From NCBI RefSeq assembly GCF_009729415.1, contig NZ_MPKW01000001.1, positions 186,001-250,000 of the forward strand: a DNA stretch of 64,000 nt, in the 5' to 3' direction. The DNA comes from Mycolicibacterium sp. CBMA 234 (lineage in GTDB: Bacteria > Actinomycetota > Actinomycetes > Mycobacteriales > Mycobacteriaceae). A program made the translations under genes and the position numbers. Of the stretch, positions 1-7,911 are shown piece by piece; position 1 is the first letter of the stretch; each line of letters opens with the position of its first letter. The notes below the pieces were generated by a model. The model saw only the letters and a list, made by a program, of their open reading frames with translations. It was not told where the DNA came from and searched no databases.

Positions 1-454
1 ACAGTTCACCGTGATGGGTGACGGTGTCACCGGCCCACAACGCCGTCAGCACTTCGACACCTTCGTCGAGCAAGCGGCCAAGTCGACGCGGGTCCGCATT
101 CTCCCCGACGGCTGAGTACTCGCGACCCCGGTCGTCGCCGGTGCCCAAACCCAGGATCAGCCGCCCCCGACTCAGCCGATCCAGTGTTGCGGTCTCTCGC
201 ACGAGTTTGAGGATTCGCCGACGCGGCACCGGAGTCACCATGGGGCCCAACCGAATTCGACTTGTGTTGGCAGCCGCGGCAGCCAACACGATCCACGGGT
301 CGGCGATCTCCCACTGACCGTCGATCGGACTCAGCACATGGTCCCAGACAAACAGGCCGTCCCAGCCTGACTCTTCGGCAGCAATTGCGATATCAACGAT
401 GGCCTGGGGATCGGCCAGCTCACCGAGCGGGGGCATAAAGATTGCGTGGCGCAC
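1..454 (-). CDS. LLM class (F420- or FMN-dependent) oxidoreductase, C-terminus cut by window edge
   Basis: The minus-strand frame is open from a GTG at 454 to base 1 (151 codons), so the C-terminal part lies outside the window. The start reads MRHAIFMPPLGELADP, the usual opening of bacterial luciferase-like monooxygenases, followed by a WDGLFVWDHV strand and the segment DRLSRGRLILGLGTGDD typical of the family's cofactor-binding face. A GGAG lies about 12 nt before the GTG. An internal ATG at 436 is in frame, but the family's first strand would then be cut. The substrate cannot be told; mycobacteria hold dozens of these paralogues. It ends 32 bp after the next gene's stop on the same strand, so the two may be co-transcribed. 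Confidence 0.82.
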   Translation of the reverse strand, partial: MRHAIFMPPLGELADPQAIVDIAIAAEESGWDGLFVWDHVLSPIDGQWEIADPWIVLAAAAANTSRIRLGPMVTPVPRRRILKLVRETATLDRLSRGRLILGLGTGDDRGREYSAVGENADPRRLGRLLDEGVEVLTALWAGDTVTHHGEL

Positions 455-485
455 CAAGACACCGTAGCTCCGATGGCAATCGGAC

Positions 486-1334
486 TCAGTGACGGATGGG
501 GACCGCACCACCGGATACGACAATGCCGCCGGTGTCGGGCACCGTGACCGTCAGCAGACTGGGACGACCGACGTGATGCCCTTGGTGGATGCGGACCGTA
601 CCGTCGCCGCCGAAGCCGAGCACCTCACGTAGGTAGGCGCCGGTGGCCGCGGCCGCCGATCCAGTTGCCGGGTCCTCGTTGATCCTCCCGACCGGGAACA
701 GGTTTCGAGCGAGGAACTCATCGGGCGCGATCCGGTGCAGCACGGTTACCGTGCCGGTCCAGCCTCGCTCATCCATCAACGCGGCCAACGGCGAAGGCGC
801 GAAACGGAATTGGTGAAACACCTCCCGGTCAGCAAGGGCAATGATCGGGTGCCAGTTCCCGGCGAAAGCCTCCCGCACCGGCAGTTCCGGTTCCAGGTCG
901 CCCGGAACCAGCCCCAGCAACTCGAGGGCCGCGGCAAGTGCCGAGGCGTCGAGCGCCCGGACCTGCGGTGGCACGCTGGTGAAGGCGATGGTCACGTCGC
1001 CGCCGGTTTGAGTCGACGTCATCACGACCTCCCCGGCCGCCGTGGCGAAGGTGAACGTGCCTGTCCCCTTTCGTTCGGTCAGCGCGACAGCTGTGGCGAC
1101 TGTGGCGTGCCCGCAGAACGGCACCTCGGCGGCCGGCGAGAAGTACCGCACGCGGTAGCGCCCCTGCTCGGCACCGGCGGTGTCGACGATGAACGCGGTC
1201 TCCGCGTACCCGACCTCCGCGGCGATCTCCTGCATGCGCCGCTCGTCGAGCGCGGACGCGTCGAGCACCACCCCCGCCGGGTTGCCGCCGTCCGGTGTCG
1301 CCGCAAATGCGCTGTACCTCAGAATCTCCGTCAC
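486..1334 (-). CDS. PhzF-family isomerase/epimerase-like protein
   Basis: About 282 aa, the normal length of the family. The sequence opens with the PhzF pattern of a short strand, then GGNPAGVVLDA, YAETAFI (its Glu is the general acid/base in PhzF), PFCGHATVATA and, near the C-terminus, NEDPATGSAAAA, which forms the phosphate-like anion pocket in relatives. These enzymes have the diaminopimelate epimerase fold and isomerise or cyclise small acids. I chose GTG 1334 because it gives the family-typical N-terminus; GTG 1367 adds eleven residues. No phenazine genes are nearby, so a phenazine role is not implied. It is divergent from the LLM/MarR operon across about 120 bp. Confidence 0.85.
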   Translation of the reverse strand: MTEILRYSAFAATPDGGNPAGVVLDASALDERRMQEIAAEVGYAETAFIVDTAGAEQGRYRVRYFSPAAEVPFCGHATVATAVALTERKGTGTFTFATAAGEVVMTSTQTGGDVTIAFTSVPPQVRALDASALAAALELLGLVPGDLEPELPVREAFAGNWHPIIALADREVFHQFRFAPSPLAALMDERGWTGTVTVLHRIAPDEFLARNLFPVGRINEDPATGSAAAATGAYLREVLGFGGDGTVRIHQGHHVGRPSLLTVTVPDTGGIVVSGGAVPIRH

Positions 1335-1400
1335 GGTTACCAGTGTGCCGTCAGCTGGCCCGGGCACGAAGCGGGAATAGATGCATAGTCATATTGTTTT

Positions 1401-1426
1401 CAATTGCATGCGCAGTCATGCAACTG
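1401..1426. promoter_or_regulatory. Palindromic operator candidate for the MarR regulator
   Basis: Inverted repeat TTGCATG-6 nt-CATGCAA (1404-1423), extending to 9 of 10 matched positions per arm over 1401-1426. It lies 25 bp before the start of the monooxygenase-MarR-FMN reductase operon and in the divergent gap with the PhzF-like gene. MarR proteins bind such palindromes and usually autoregulate; assignment to this MarR is inference. Confidence 0.5.
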
Positions 1427-1451
1427 GCGGACGCGCCCTGAAGGAGCTGCT

Positions 1452-2642
1452 ATGGAATTCGGTGTCTTCACCGTCGGCGACATCGCGCCGGAGCCCATCA
1501 CCAACTACACCCAGAGCGAAGCCGAGCGCATCGACAACATGATCCGGGTGGCCCGCCGGGCCGACGAGGTCGGCCTGGATGTCTTTGCGCTGGGCGAGCA
1601 CCACAACCCGCCGTTCGTGCCGTCCTCTCCGACAACTCTTTTGGCGTACATCGCCGCTGTGACCGCGCGCGTCAAACTCAGCACCGCGGTGACCCTGATG
1701 ACCACCAATGACCCGGTGAAGATCGCCGAGGACTACGCGATGCTCCAGCACGTCGCCAAAGGCCGCTTGGACCTGATGGTCGGCCGCGGCAATACCGTGC
1801 CGGTCTACCCGTGGTTCGGCAAGGACATCCGCCAGGGCGTCGCACTTGCGCTGGAGAACTACAACCTGGTGCACCGGCTGTGGCGGGAAGACGTAGTCGA
1901 TTGGGAAGGCCGGTTCCGGACACCGCTGCAGGGGTTCACCTCGACACCGCGGCCCTTGGACGACGTGCCACCGTTCGTTTGGCACGGCTCAATCCGGACG
2001 CCGGAGATCGCCGAACAAGCGGCGTTCTACGGCAACGGATTCTTCGCCAACCACATCCTGGCGCCCAACTTCCACTTCAAGCCGCTGGTCGACTTCTACC
2101 GAGAGCGGTATGAGCACTACGGCCATGGCAGTACGGCGCAGGCCATCGTGGGTCTTGGCGGAATGTCGTTCATCGCCAAGCGTTCTCAGGACGCACTGAA
2201 CACTTTCCGGCCGTACTTCGAGAACTATCCGATGTTCCGCGGGATGAGTCTCGACGACTACGTCGCATCCACGCCATTGACGGTGGGCAGCCCGCAGCAG
2301 GTGATCGACAAAGTCCTCACCTTCCAGGAGGGCTTCGGCGACTACCAGCGGCAGCTGTTCGCAGTGGACGGCCTATCGCTGCCCGTCGATATGGCGTTGG
2401 AACAGGTCGAGCTGCTGGGCACCGAAGTGGTCCCCGAGCTCCGCCGGGAGATGGAATCCCGCCGGGCAACGGGGGTTCCATCGGCTGCTCCGACACACGC
2501 CGAACTGGTGAAGGCCAAGTACGGCGACGCTGAACCGCGTCAGCCCCGGCCCAACCCGAACCGCGGCGACAACTTGTCAGGCACCTCGCCCTATCAGGAC
2601 AGTGACCCGGACGTGGTGGCTCGGTTCCCGGCAGCCCTCTGA
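1452..2642 (+). CDS. CE1758-type FMN-dependent luciferase-like monooxygenase
   Basis: 396 aa. ATG 1452 is chosen because AAGGAG sits 6 nt upstream and the protein then opens MEFGVFTVGDIAPEP; an upstream TTG at 1404 adds only non-conserved residues. Family signatures are DVFALGEHHNPPF, the LMVGRGN loop and PPFVWHGS. I recognise it as the CE1758-type luciferase-like family, which is always paired with a CE1759-type flavin reductase, as here two genes downstream. It would oxidise an unidentified small substrate using FMNH2 and O2. The stop overlaps the MarR start (ATGA), so the three genes are translationally coupled. The family name is from memory; the fold is certain. Confidence 0.88.
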   Translation: MEFGVFTVGDIAPEPITNYTQSEAERIDNMIRVARRADEVGLDVFALGEHHNPPFVPSSPTTLLAYIAAVTARVKLSTAVTLMTTNDPVKIAEDYAMLQHVAKGRLDLMVGRGNTVPVYPWFGKDIRQGVALALENYNLVHRLWREDVVDWEGRFRTPLQGFTSTPRPLDDVPPFVWHGSIRTPEIAEQAAFYGNGFFANHILAPNFHFKPLVDFYRERYEHYGHGSTAQAIVGLGGMSFIAKRSQDALNTFRPYFENYPMFRGMSLDDYVASTPLTVGSPQQVIDKVLTFQEGFGDYQRQLFAVDGLSLPVDMALEQVELLGTEVVPELRREMESRRATGVPSAAPTHAELVKAKYGDAEPRQPRPNPNRGDNLSGTSPYQDSDPDVVARFPAAL

Positions 2643-3106
2643 TGAGCGATCGGCGGAACCGCCTCGCAAACCACGCCTGGGAGGCCATGTTCCGCGCGCA
2701 GGCGACCCTCAGTCGCGAGTTCGAGTACGACGGCGACTGGGGGGACCTGCTCCCCCACGAATACGGCGTGCTCTATGCCTTGTCGACAGCACCCGAAGGG
2801 ATGCGGATCACCGAACTTCTCGACGACGTGTTGCTGACTCAGGCCGGGATCTCCCGGCTGGTGAGCCGGCTGCACGGTCGCGGCTTGGTGGACCGGCGCA
2901 CCGACCCCGACGATGCCAGGGCCTGCCGGATTTACCTCACGCCGGAAGGCGCCGACATTCAACGCCGGGTCGGCTCGGCTCACGCCAGGCACGTGACCAG
3001 AGCAATGACACGAGCGCTCACCCCGGCACAACTGGAAGCACTCACCGAGATCAGCCTCGCGCTGCTGGCCGCCGCGCCGGCCGTCACGGAAAGGAATCGC
3101 TCATGA
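2642..3106 (+). CDS. MarR-family transcriptional regulator
   Basis: 154 aa, typical for MarR. The winged-helix core runs from about residue 40 to 110, with MRITELLDDVLLTQAGISRL as recognition helix region and GLVDRRTDPDDARACRIYLT as the wing, including the DxR motif. The ATG overlaps the preceding stop by one base and its own stop overlaps the next gene's ATG (ATGA). Its place inside the monooxygenase operon suggests that it senses the substrate or product and controls the operon through the palindrome at 1401-1426; that is inference. Confidence 0.9.
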   Translation: MSDRRNRLANHAWEAMFRAQATLSREFEYDGDWGDLLPHEYGVLYALSTAPEGMRITELLDDVLLTQAGISRLVSRLHGRGLVDRRTDPDDARACRIYLTPEGADIQRRVGSAHARHVTRAMTRALTPAQLEALTEISLALLAAAPAVTERNRS

Positions 3107-3777
3107 GCGTCACCATCGCCGTCATCAATGCCGGAGTGAGTGAGCAGTCGTCAACCCGATTGTTGACACAGCGGATCGCCGACAAGACCGTCGAAACCCT
3201 CCGAAATGGCGGAACCCGCGCCAAGGTCACCGTCATTGACCTCGGCCCCATCGCGGTTGACATCGCCCGGTCCCTCGTCAGCGGCTTTCCGAATGCAGCC
3301 GTCCAGGCTGCCATCGAGAAACTGGCTGCGGCCGACGCGATCATCGCCGCCACCCCCGTGTACAAAGCCGGAATCAGTGGGCTGTTCAAGTCTTTCGCCG
3401 ACCTGATCGACAACGATCTGCTGATCGCCAAGCCGGTCATCCTCGCGGCCACCGGAGGCACGGCACGGCACGCGATGGTGGTCGACGATCATCTGCGGCC
3501 ACTGTTCGCCTTCCTGCGCACCGTGCCGGTGCCGACGGCGCTCTACGCTGCACCCGAAGATTGGGGGTCGCCTGAACTCGGCGCCCGGATCACCCGTGCC
3601 GCAACGGAACTCGCGGTCCTATTGCGCAGTCACGTGACTCGCGAGATCGCCGACGACAATTGGGCGGGCTATCAACACCAATTCGGCGGCAACGCCACCC
3701 GTGCGCAACGGACTGCCGGCGATCTCGACTTCAGCAGCGACCTCATGCGCCTTGCGGCCGGAGGCAAATCGGCCTAG
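3103..3777 (+). CDS. CE1759-type FMN reductase partner of the luciferase-like monooxygenase
   Basis: 224 aa flavodoxin-like NAD(P)H:FMN reductase of the SsuE/MsuE group. Visible features are the first strand with VINAGVSEQSSTRLL (phosphate loop), AAADAIIAATPVYKAGISGL (flavin contact; SPVY/TPVY motif) and VILAATGGTARHA. The ATG at 3103 overlaps the MarR stop. It would supply reduced FMN to the monooxygenase encoded at 1452, forming a two-component oxygenase. Predicted cytosolic; no signal peptide or membrane segment. Confidence 0.88.
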   Translation: MSVTIAVINAGVSEQSSTRLLTQRIADKTVETLRNGGTRAKVTVIDLGPIAVDIARSLVSGFPNAAVQAAIEKLAAADAIIAATPVYKAGISGLFKSFADLIDNDLLIAKPVILAATGGTARHAMVVDDHLRPLFAFLRTVPVPTALYAAPEDWGSPELGARITRAATELAVLLRSHVTREIADDNWAGYQHQFGGNATRAQRTAGDLDFSSDLMRLAAGGKSA

Positions 3778-3791
3778 AACGACCGGCGCCC

Positions 3792-4391
3792 TTACTTGCC
3801 CCGACCCGCTTTGAGGCTGGGCAGCAACACGTCGTCGACCAGGATTCGAACCGTCTCTTCGGTCGGTGGTCGCTCGGAGACCAGCGCCCGGAACACCAGA
3901 TAGCCCGGCAGCAGATCGAAGATCTCCTCGTCGATGGCTGAGCTGTCGATCTCGCCGCGCTCGACAGCCTCGGCAAGGACGTGGTCAATCACCAACTTGC
4001 GGTGATGGATGAACTTCTCCTGCATCACCGCCTGCAGGCCCGGGCTATGCGACATCTCGTTCAACACGGCGCGCATGGTCCGGGTGTGTTCACGGGCCTG
4101 AGTGCACACCGCCCCGCCGATCTCCAGCAGGTCTCCACGAAGCGAACCGGTGTGGGGTGGCACGGCGGAACTGCGGGTGCCCTCGATGAAGGCGGCCAAC
4201 ACCAGATCGCCCTTCGACGGCCAGCGTCGGTACATCGTCGCTTTACTGGCTTTCGCTTTGGTGGCTACTGCTTCAACGCTCAAGCGGTCGTATCCGTGCT
4301 CCTGGAGCAGCTCCAATGTGATCGCCAAGAGTTCGGCCTCGCGCTCACTCCACGGACAGCTAGAGGTAGCGCCCATGTCGTCGGACATCAT
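3792..4391 (-). CDS. TetR-family repressor divergent from mmpS-mmpL
   Basis: 199 aa from the ATG at 4391 (a second ATG follows at 4388), chosen because AGGAAGGGG lies just upstream; the longer open frame to 4640 has an unconserved N-terminus. The HTH is clear at about residues 15-60 (ITLELLQEHGYDRLSVEAVA, KASKATMYRRWPSKGDLV). The C-terminal part ends in SLKAGRGK. The divergent layout with an MmpS/MmpL transporter is the arrangement in which TetR-type proteins repress MmpL export systems in mycobacteria, so local control of the transporter is likely. Confidence 0.9.
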   Translation of the reverse strand: MMSDDMGATSSCPWSEREAELLAITLELLQEHGYDRLSVEAVATKAKASKATMYRRWPSKGDLVLAAFIEGTRSSAVPPHTGSLRGDLLEIGGAVCTQAREHTRTMRAVLNEMSHSPGLQAVMQEKFIHHRKLVIDHVLAEAVERGEIDSSAIDEEIFDLLPGYLVFRALVSERPPTEETVRILVDDVLLPSLKAGRGK

Positions 4392-4504
4392 CACACCCCT
4401 TCCTGACCCTCGCAGATGGAATACCAGAGTTACACCACGTTGTTGGAACTCGCTGAAGCATTGCCCAGAGTTTTGCCCATATGTCAATCCGGTTGCGATC
4501 GCGC

Positions 4505-4518
4505 GTACGGTACCGTAC
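4505..4518. promoter_or_regulatory. 14-bp perfect palindrome between tetR and mmpS
   Basis: GTACGGTACCGTAC is a perfect palindrome, followed within about 20 bp by further CCGT/ACGG half-sites (to about 4535). It lies 74 bp upstream of mmpS and 114 bp upstream of tetR, so it is a plausible operator for the TetR repressor. Assignment is inference. Confidence 0.45.
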
Positions 4519-4591
4519 CGTTCTGCCTTACGGAACGATTTCGCGAATTTCCCTCGCCTGATCGTCTGCGGGGGCGTCGAAAGGCTTTGGC

Positions 4592-5038
4592 TTGAGCAAG
4601 TTTTCGGTGAGCAAGTTGGCACGCCGGCAGTGGGTGGCAATCGTGGTGATCCTGGTTGTCGCCCTGGTCGGGTTCAGTGTCGACCGACTGCGTGGCATCT
4701 TCGGCTCCGATAACGAGGTGTCGCGGCCCGGCTCAGAGGCCTTGGAGAACACCGGCTACAACCCGAAACGGGTGTTGTTCGAGGTGTTCGGTTCGCCCGG
4801 ATCCGTGGCCACCATCAACTTTCTGGACATCAACGCCCAGCCTCAGCGCGTGGAAAACGTCACGCTGCCATGGTCCCAGCAGCTGACGACCGATGAGCCG
4901 ACGATGTACGCCGATCTCCGCGCACAGGGTGACGGCACCACCCTCGGTTGCCGCATCACCGTCAACGGCATCGTCAAGGACGAAAGGTCCACGAACCACG
5001 TGAACGGATACATCTCGTGCTTGGACAAGACGGCGTGA
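4592..5038 (+). CDS. mmpS: MmpS-family transport accessory protein
   Basis: 148 aa. One N-terminal membrane segment (about residues 14-30, WVAIVVILVVALVGFSV) precedes RLRGIFGS, a hallmark of MmpS proteins, and a small extracytoplasmic beta domain with two cysteines (LGCRITVNGIV, YISCLDK). The TTG at 4592 has AAAGG 7 nt upstream; GTG 4607 is an in-frame alternative that gives a slightly shorter cytoplasmic tail. MmpS proteins assist the cognate MmpL in lipid or siderophore export. The stop overlaps the mmpL GTG (GTGA). Confidence 0.88.
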   Translation: MSKFSVSKLARRQWVAIVVILVVALVGFSVDRLRGIFGSDNEVSRPGSEALENTGYNPKRVLFEVFGSPGSVATINFLDINAQPQRVENVTLPWSQQLTTDEPTMYADLRAQGDGTTLGCRITVNGIVKDERSTNHVNGYISCLDKTA

Positions 5039-7911
5039 GCGGGCATCAGCAAGGAGTCGAAGGCGCCCTTCCGGCGCGGCTCATCCGCAAGCTCTCAGTA
5101 CCGATCCTGTTGATCTGGATCGCCATTGCCGCCGTCTCGAACACCATCGCGCCCCAGCTCGAAATAGTCGGGTGGGAACGGTCGGTTGGGCAGAACGCAC
5201 CCGACGCACCCGGCATTCTCGCTATGCGGCACATCGGGCAGACCTTCCACGAATTCGATTCCGACAGTGCGGCAATGATCGTGCTCGAGGGCGACCAGCC
5301 ACTCGGCCCCGAGGCGCACAAGTACTACGACGGCCTGGTCAAGAAGCTTCAGGCCGACGCCGAGCATGTCGAGCACGTCCAGGATTTCTGGGGTGACCCG
5401 CTGACCGCCGGCGGCTCGCAGAGCAAGGACGGCAAAGCGGCCCTGACGCAGATATATCTGCGCGGCAACCAGGGCGAGGCGATGTCGAACATCTCCGTCG
5501 ACGCCGTGCGCAAGATCGTCGCCGACGATCCACCGCCGCCCGGCATCAGGGCCTACGTCACGGGTGCGTCGCCGCTGGTAACCGACAACTTCGAAGTCGG
5601 TAGCGCGGGCACCAACGAAGTCACGGGCATCACCTTCCTGGTGATCGGCATCATGCTGCTCTTCGTGTACCGCTCGCTGGTGAGCATGGTGATCGTTTTG
5701 TTGACGGTGGCCATCGAGCTCGCAGCGGCCCGTGGCGTCGTGGCGGTCCTAGCCCACGCGGGCGTCATCGGACTGTCCACGTACGCGACGAATCTCTTGA
5801 CGCTCCTCGCCATCGCGGCGGGCACCGACTACGTGATCTTTGTCGTTGGCCGCTACCAAGAAGCGCGTGGCAAGGGGATGGACCGGATCGCCGCCTACCA
5901 CGACATGTGGCACGGCACCGTCCATGTCATGGTCGGCTCGGGGTTGACCATCTCCGGCGCGGTCGCGTGCATGGGCTTCACCCGGCTCCCCTACTTCCAG
6001 ACGCTCGGAATCCCTGCTGCCATCGGTGTTCTCGTTACGTTGGCGGCCGCGCTGACGCTGGGTCCGGCAGTGCTGTTGATCGCCACCCGGTTCGGTCTGC
6101 TGGAGCCCAAGGTCGCCCAGCGAACGCGAGGTTGGCGCAAGATCGGCACCGCCATTGTGCGCTGGCCCGGGCCGATCCTGGTGGTGACCGGCGCGATCGC
6201 CCTCATCGGAGTGTTCGCGCTGCCCGGCTTCGAAGTGAGCTACGACAACCGCCCGTACATCCCCGACAGCGCACCCGGCGTCGTCGGCATGGAGGCCGCC
6301 GAACGCCACTTCACCGAGGCACGCATCAATCCCGAGCTGCTCATGATTGAAACCGATCACGATATGCGGAATCCGGCGGACATGCTGATCCTCGAGCGTG
6401 CCGCCAAGGCAGTGCTGCACACGCCGGGAATCGCTCTGGTGCAGTCGATTACGCGTCCACTCGGCACGCCGATCACCCACAGCTCCATTCCGTTCCAGAT
6501 CAGTGCGTCGAGCGCGAGCCAGATCATGAACTTGGGCTATCAGAAGGACCGGGCCAACGACCTGCTCAAGCAGGCAGGCGAGATTGACAACACGATCAAC
6601 GTGCTCAAACGGCAGCTATCGCTGCAGAAGCAGAGCGCCGCGGCGACCCACGATCAGGTCGAGGCTTTCCACGACACCGTCGTGACCGTCAACGACCTGC
6701 GCAACAAACTGGCCGATTTCGACGACCAGTTCCGGCCGTTGCGCAACTACTTCTACTGGGAACCGCACTGCTTCGACATCCCCATGTGCTCGGCGATGCG
6801 GTCGGTGTTCGACTCTCTGGACGGCATCTCCGATCTGTCCGACAAGTTCGGCAATATCACCGCCAGCCTTGACCGGCTGGATGCCCTGCAACCGGATCTG
6901 GTGGCTCTGATTCCGCCGCAGATCGCCATTCAGGAACGCAATCGCGAACTGACGCTATCGAATTACGCCACCACCGGTGGCACCAACTCCCAGAGTGATG
7001 AAGCCCTGAAGAACGCCACGGCCATGGGCAAGGCATTCGACGATGCCAAGAACGACGACACGTTCTACCTACCGCCCGAAGCCTTCGACAACGCCGATTT
7101 CAAGCGCGGGCTCAAGCTGTTCCTGTCGCCCGACGGCAAGGCGGCTCGGATGATCGTGACGCACCAAGGCAATCCGGCTAACCCGGAAGCCATCCCGCAC
7201 ATCAACGCCATCAAGGACGCGGTGTTCGATGCGCTCAAAGCGACGCCCATGTCAGACGCCAAGATCTATGTCGCCGGCATCGGCTCCACCAACAAGGACA
7301 TCCAAGAGGGCACCAAGTACGACCTGTTGATCTCCGCGCTGGCGGCAGTCGCTCTGATCCTGCTGATCATGGTGATCGTGACCCGCAGCATCGTCGCCGC
7401 GGCCGTCATCGTCGGTACCGTCGTCCTGTCACTGGGAGCATCGATCGGCCTGTCAGTACTGGTGTGGCAGTACATCTTTGGCATCCATCTGTACTGGGTC
7501 GTGGTGCCGCTGGCCATCATCCTGCTACTAGCGGTGGGCGCGGACTACAACCTGCTACTGGTGTCCCGGTTCAAGGAGGAGATGCACGCGGGCCTGAACA
7601 CCGGCATCATCCGATCGATGGGTGGCACCGGAAGCGTCGTCACGGCAGCCGGGCTGGTGTTCTCGGCGACCATGGCTGCGTTCATCTTCAGTCCCCTGGT
7701 GATCCTTGGGCAGATCGGTACGACGATCGGTCTGGGTCTGTTGTTCGACACGTTGGTGGTGCGGTCGTTCATGACGCCGTCGATCGCGGCGCTGCTGGGC
7801 AAGTGGTTCTGGTGGCCGCAGATCGTGCGGCAGCGACCGGTTCCTGCCGAGTGGCCGAAGCCGGCAGATAAGACTGCTGACGGGGACGAGCTGTCACTCA
7901 GCGAGCGTTGA
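5035..7911 (+). CDS. mmpL: MmpL-family RND transporter
   Basis: 958 aa from GTG 5035, which overlaps the mmpS stop by 3 nt. Two repeats of the RND layout are visible: a first helix (LSVPILLIWIAIAAVSN), a periplasmic domain to about residue 195, helices 2-6, then a second, larger periplasmic loop (about 400-760) and helices 8-12. The proton-relay Asp-Tyr pairs appear as GTDYVIFVVGRY and GADYNLLLVSRF. The second loop contains two cysteines (HCFDIPMCSA) like other MmpL4/5-type proteins. It likely exports a lipid, siderophore or drug with MmpS, under the adjacent TetR. Its last 14 bp overlap the end of the convergent flavoprotein gene. Confidence 0.93.
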   Translation: MSGHQQGVEGALPARLIRKLSVPILLIWIAIAAVSNTIAPQLEIVGWERSVGQNAPDAPGILAMRHIGQTFHEFDSDSAAMIVLEGDQPLGPEAHKYYDGLVKKLQADAEHVEHVQDFWGDPLTAGGSQSKDGKAALTQIYLRGNQGEAMSNISVDAVRKIVADDPPPPGIRAYVTGASPLVTDNFEVGSAGTNEVTGITFLVIGIMLLFVYRSLVSMVIVLLTVAIELAAARGVVAVLAHAGVIGLSTYATNLLTLLAIAAGTDYVIFVVGRYQEARGKGMDRIAAYHDMWHGTVHVMVGSGLTISGAVACMGFTRLPYFQTLGIPAAIGVLVTLAAALTLGPAVLLIATRFGLLEPKVAQRTRGWRKIGTAIVRWPGPILVVTGAIALIGVFALPGFEVSYDNRPYIPDSAPGVVGMEAAERHFTEARINPELLMIETDHDMRNPADMLILERAAKAVLHTPGIALVQSITRPLGTPITHSSIPFQISASSASQIMNLGYQKDRANDLLKQAGEIDNTINVLKRQLSLQKQSAAATHDQVEAFHDTVVTVNDLRNKLADFDDQFRPLRNYFYWEPHCFDIPMCSAMRSVFDSLDGISDLSDKFGNITASLDRLDALQPDLVALIPPQIAIQERNRELTLSNYATTGGTNSQSDEALKNATAMGKAFDDAKNDDTFYLPPEAFDNADFKRGLKLFLSPDGKAARMIVTHQGNPANPEAIPHINAIKDAVFDALKATPMSDAKIYVAGIGSTNKDIQEGTKYDLLISALAAVALILLIMVIVTRSIVAAAVIVGTVVLSLGASIGLSVLVWQYIFGIHLYWVVVPLAIILLLAVGADYNLLLVSRFKEEMHAGLNTGIIRSMGGTGSVVTAAGLVFSATMAAFIFSPLVILGQIGTTIGLGLLFDTLVVRSFMTPSIAALLGKWFWWPQIVRQRPVPAEWPKPADKTADGDELSLSER

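Noticed and set aside
3842..3852. GGATTCGAACC, like the T-loop of a tRNA
   Set aside because: Lies inside the TetR coding sequence, and no matching acceptor, D or anticodon stems surround it.
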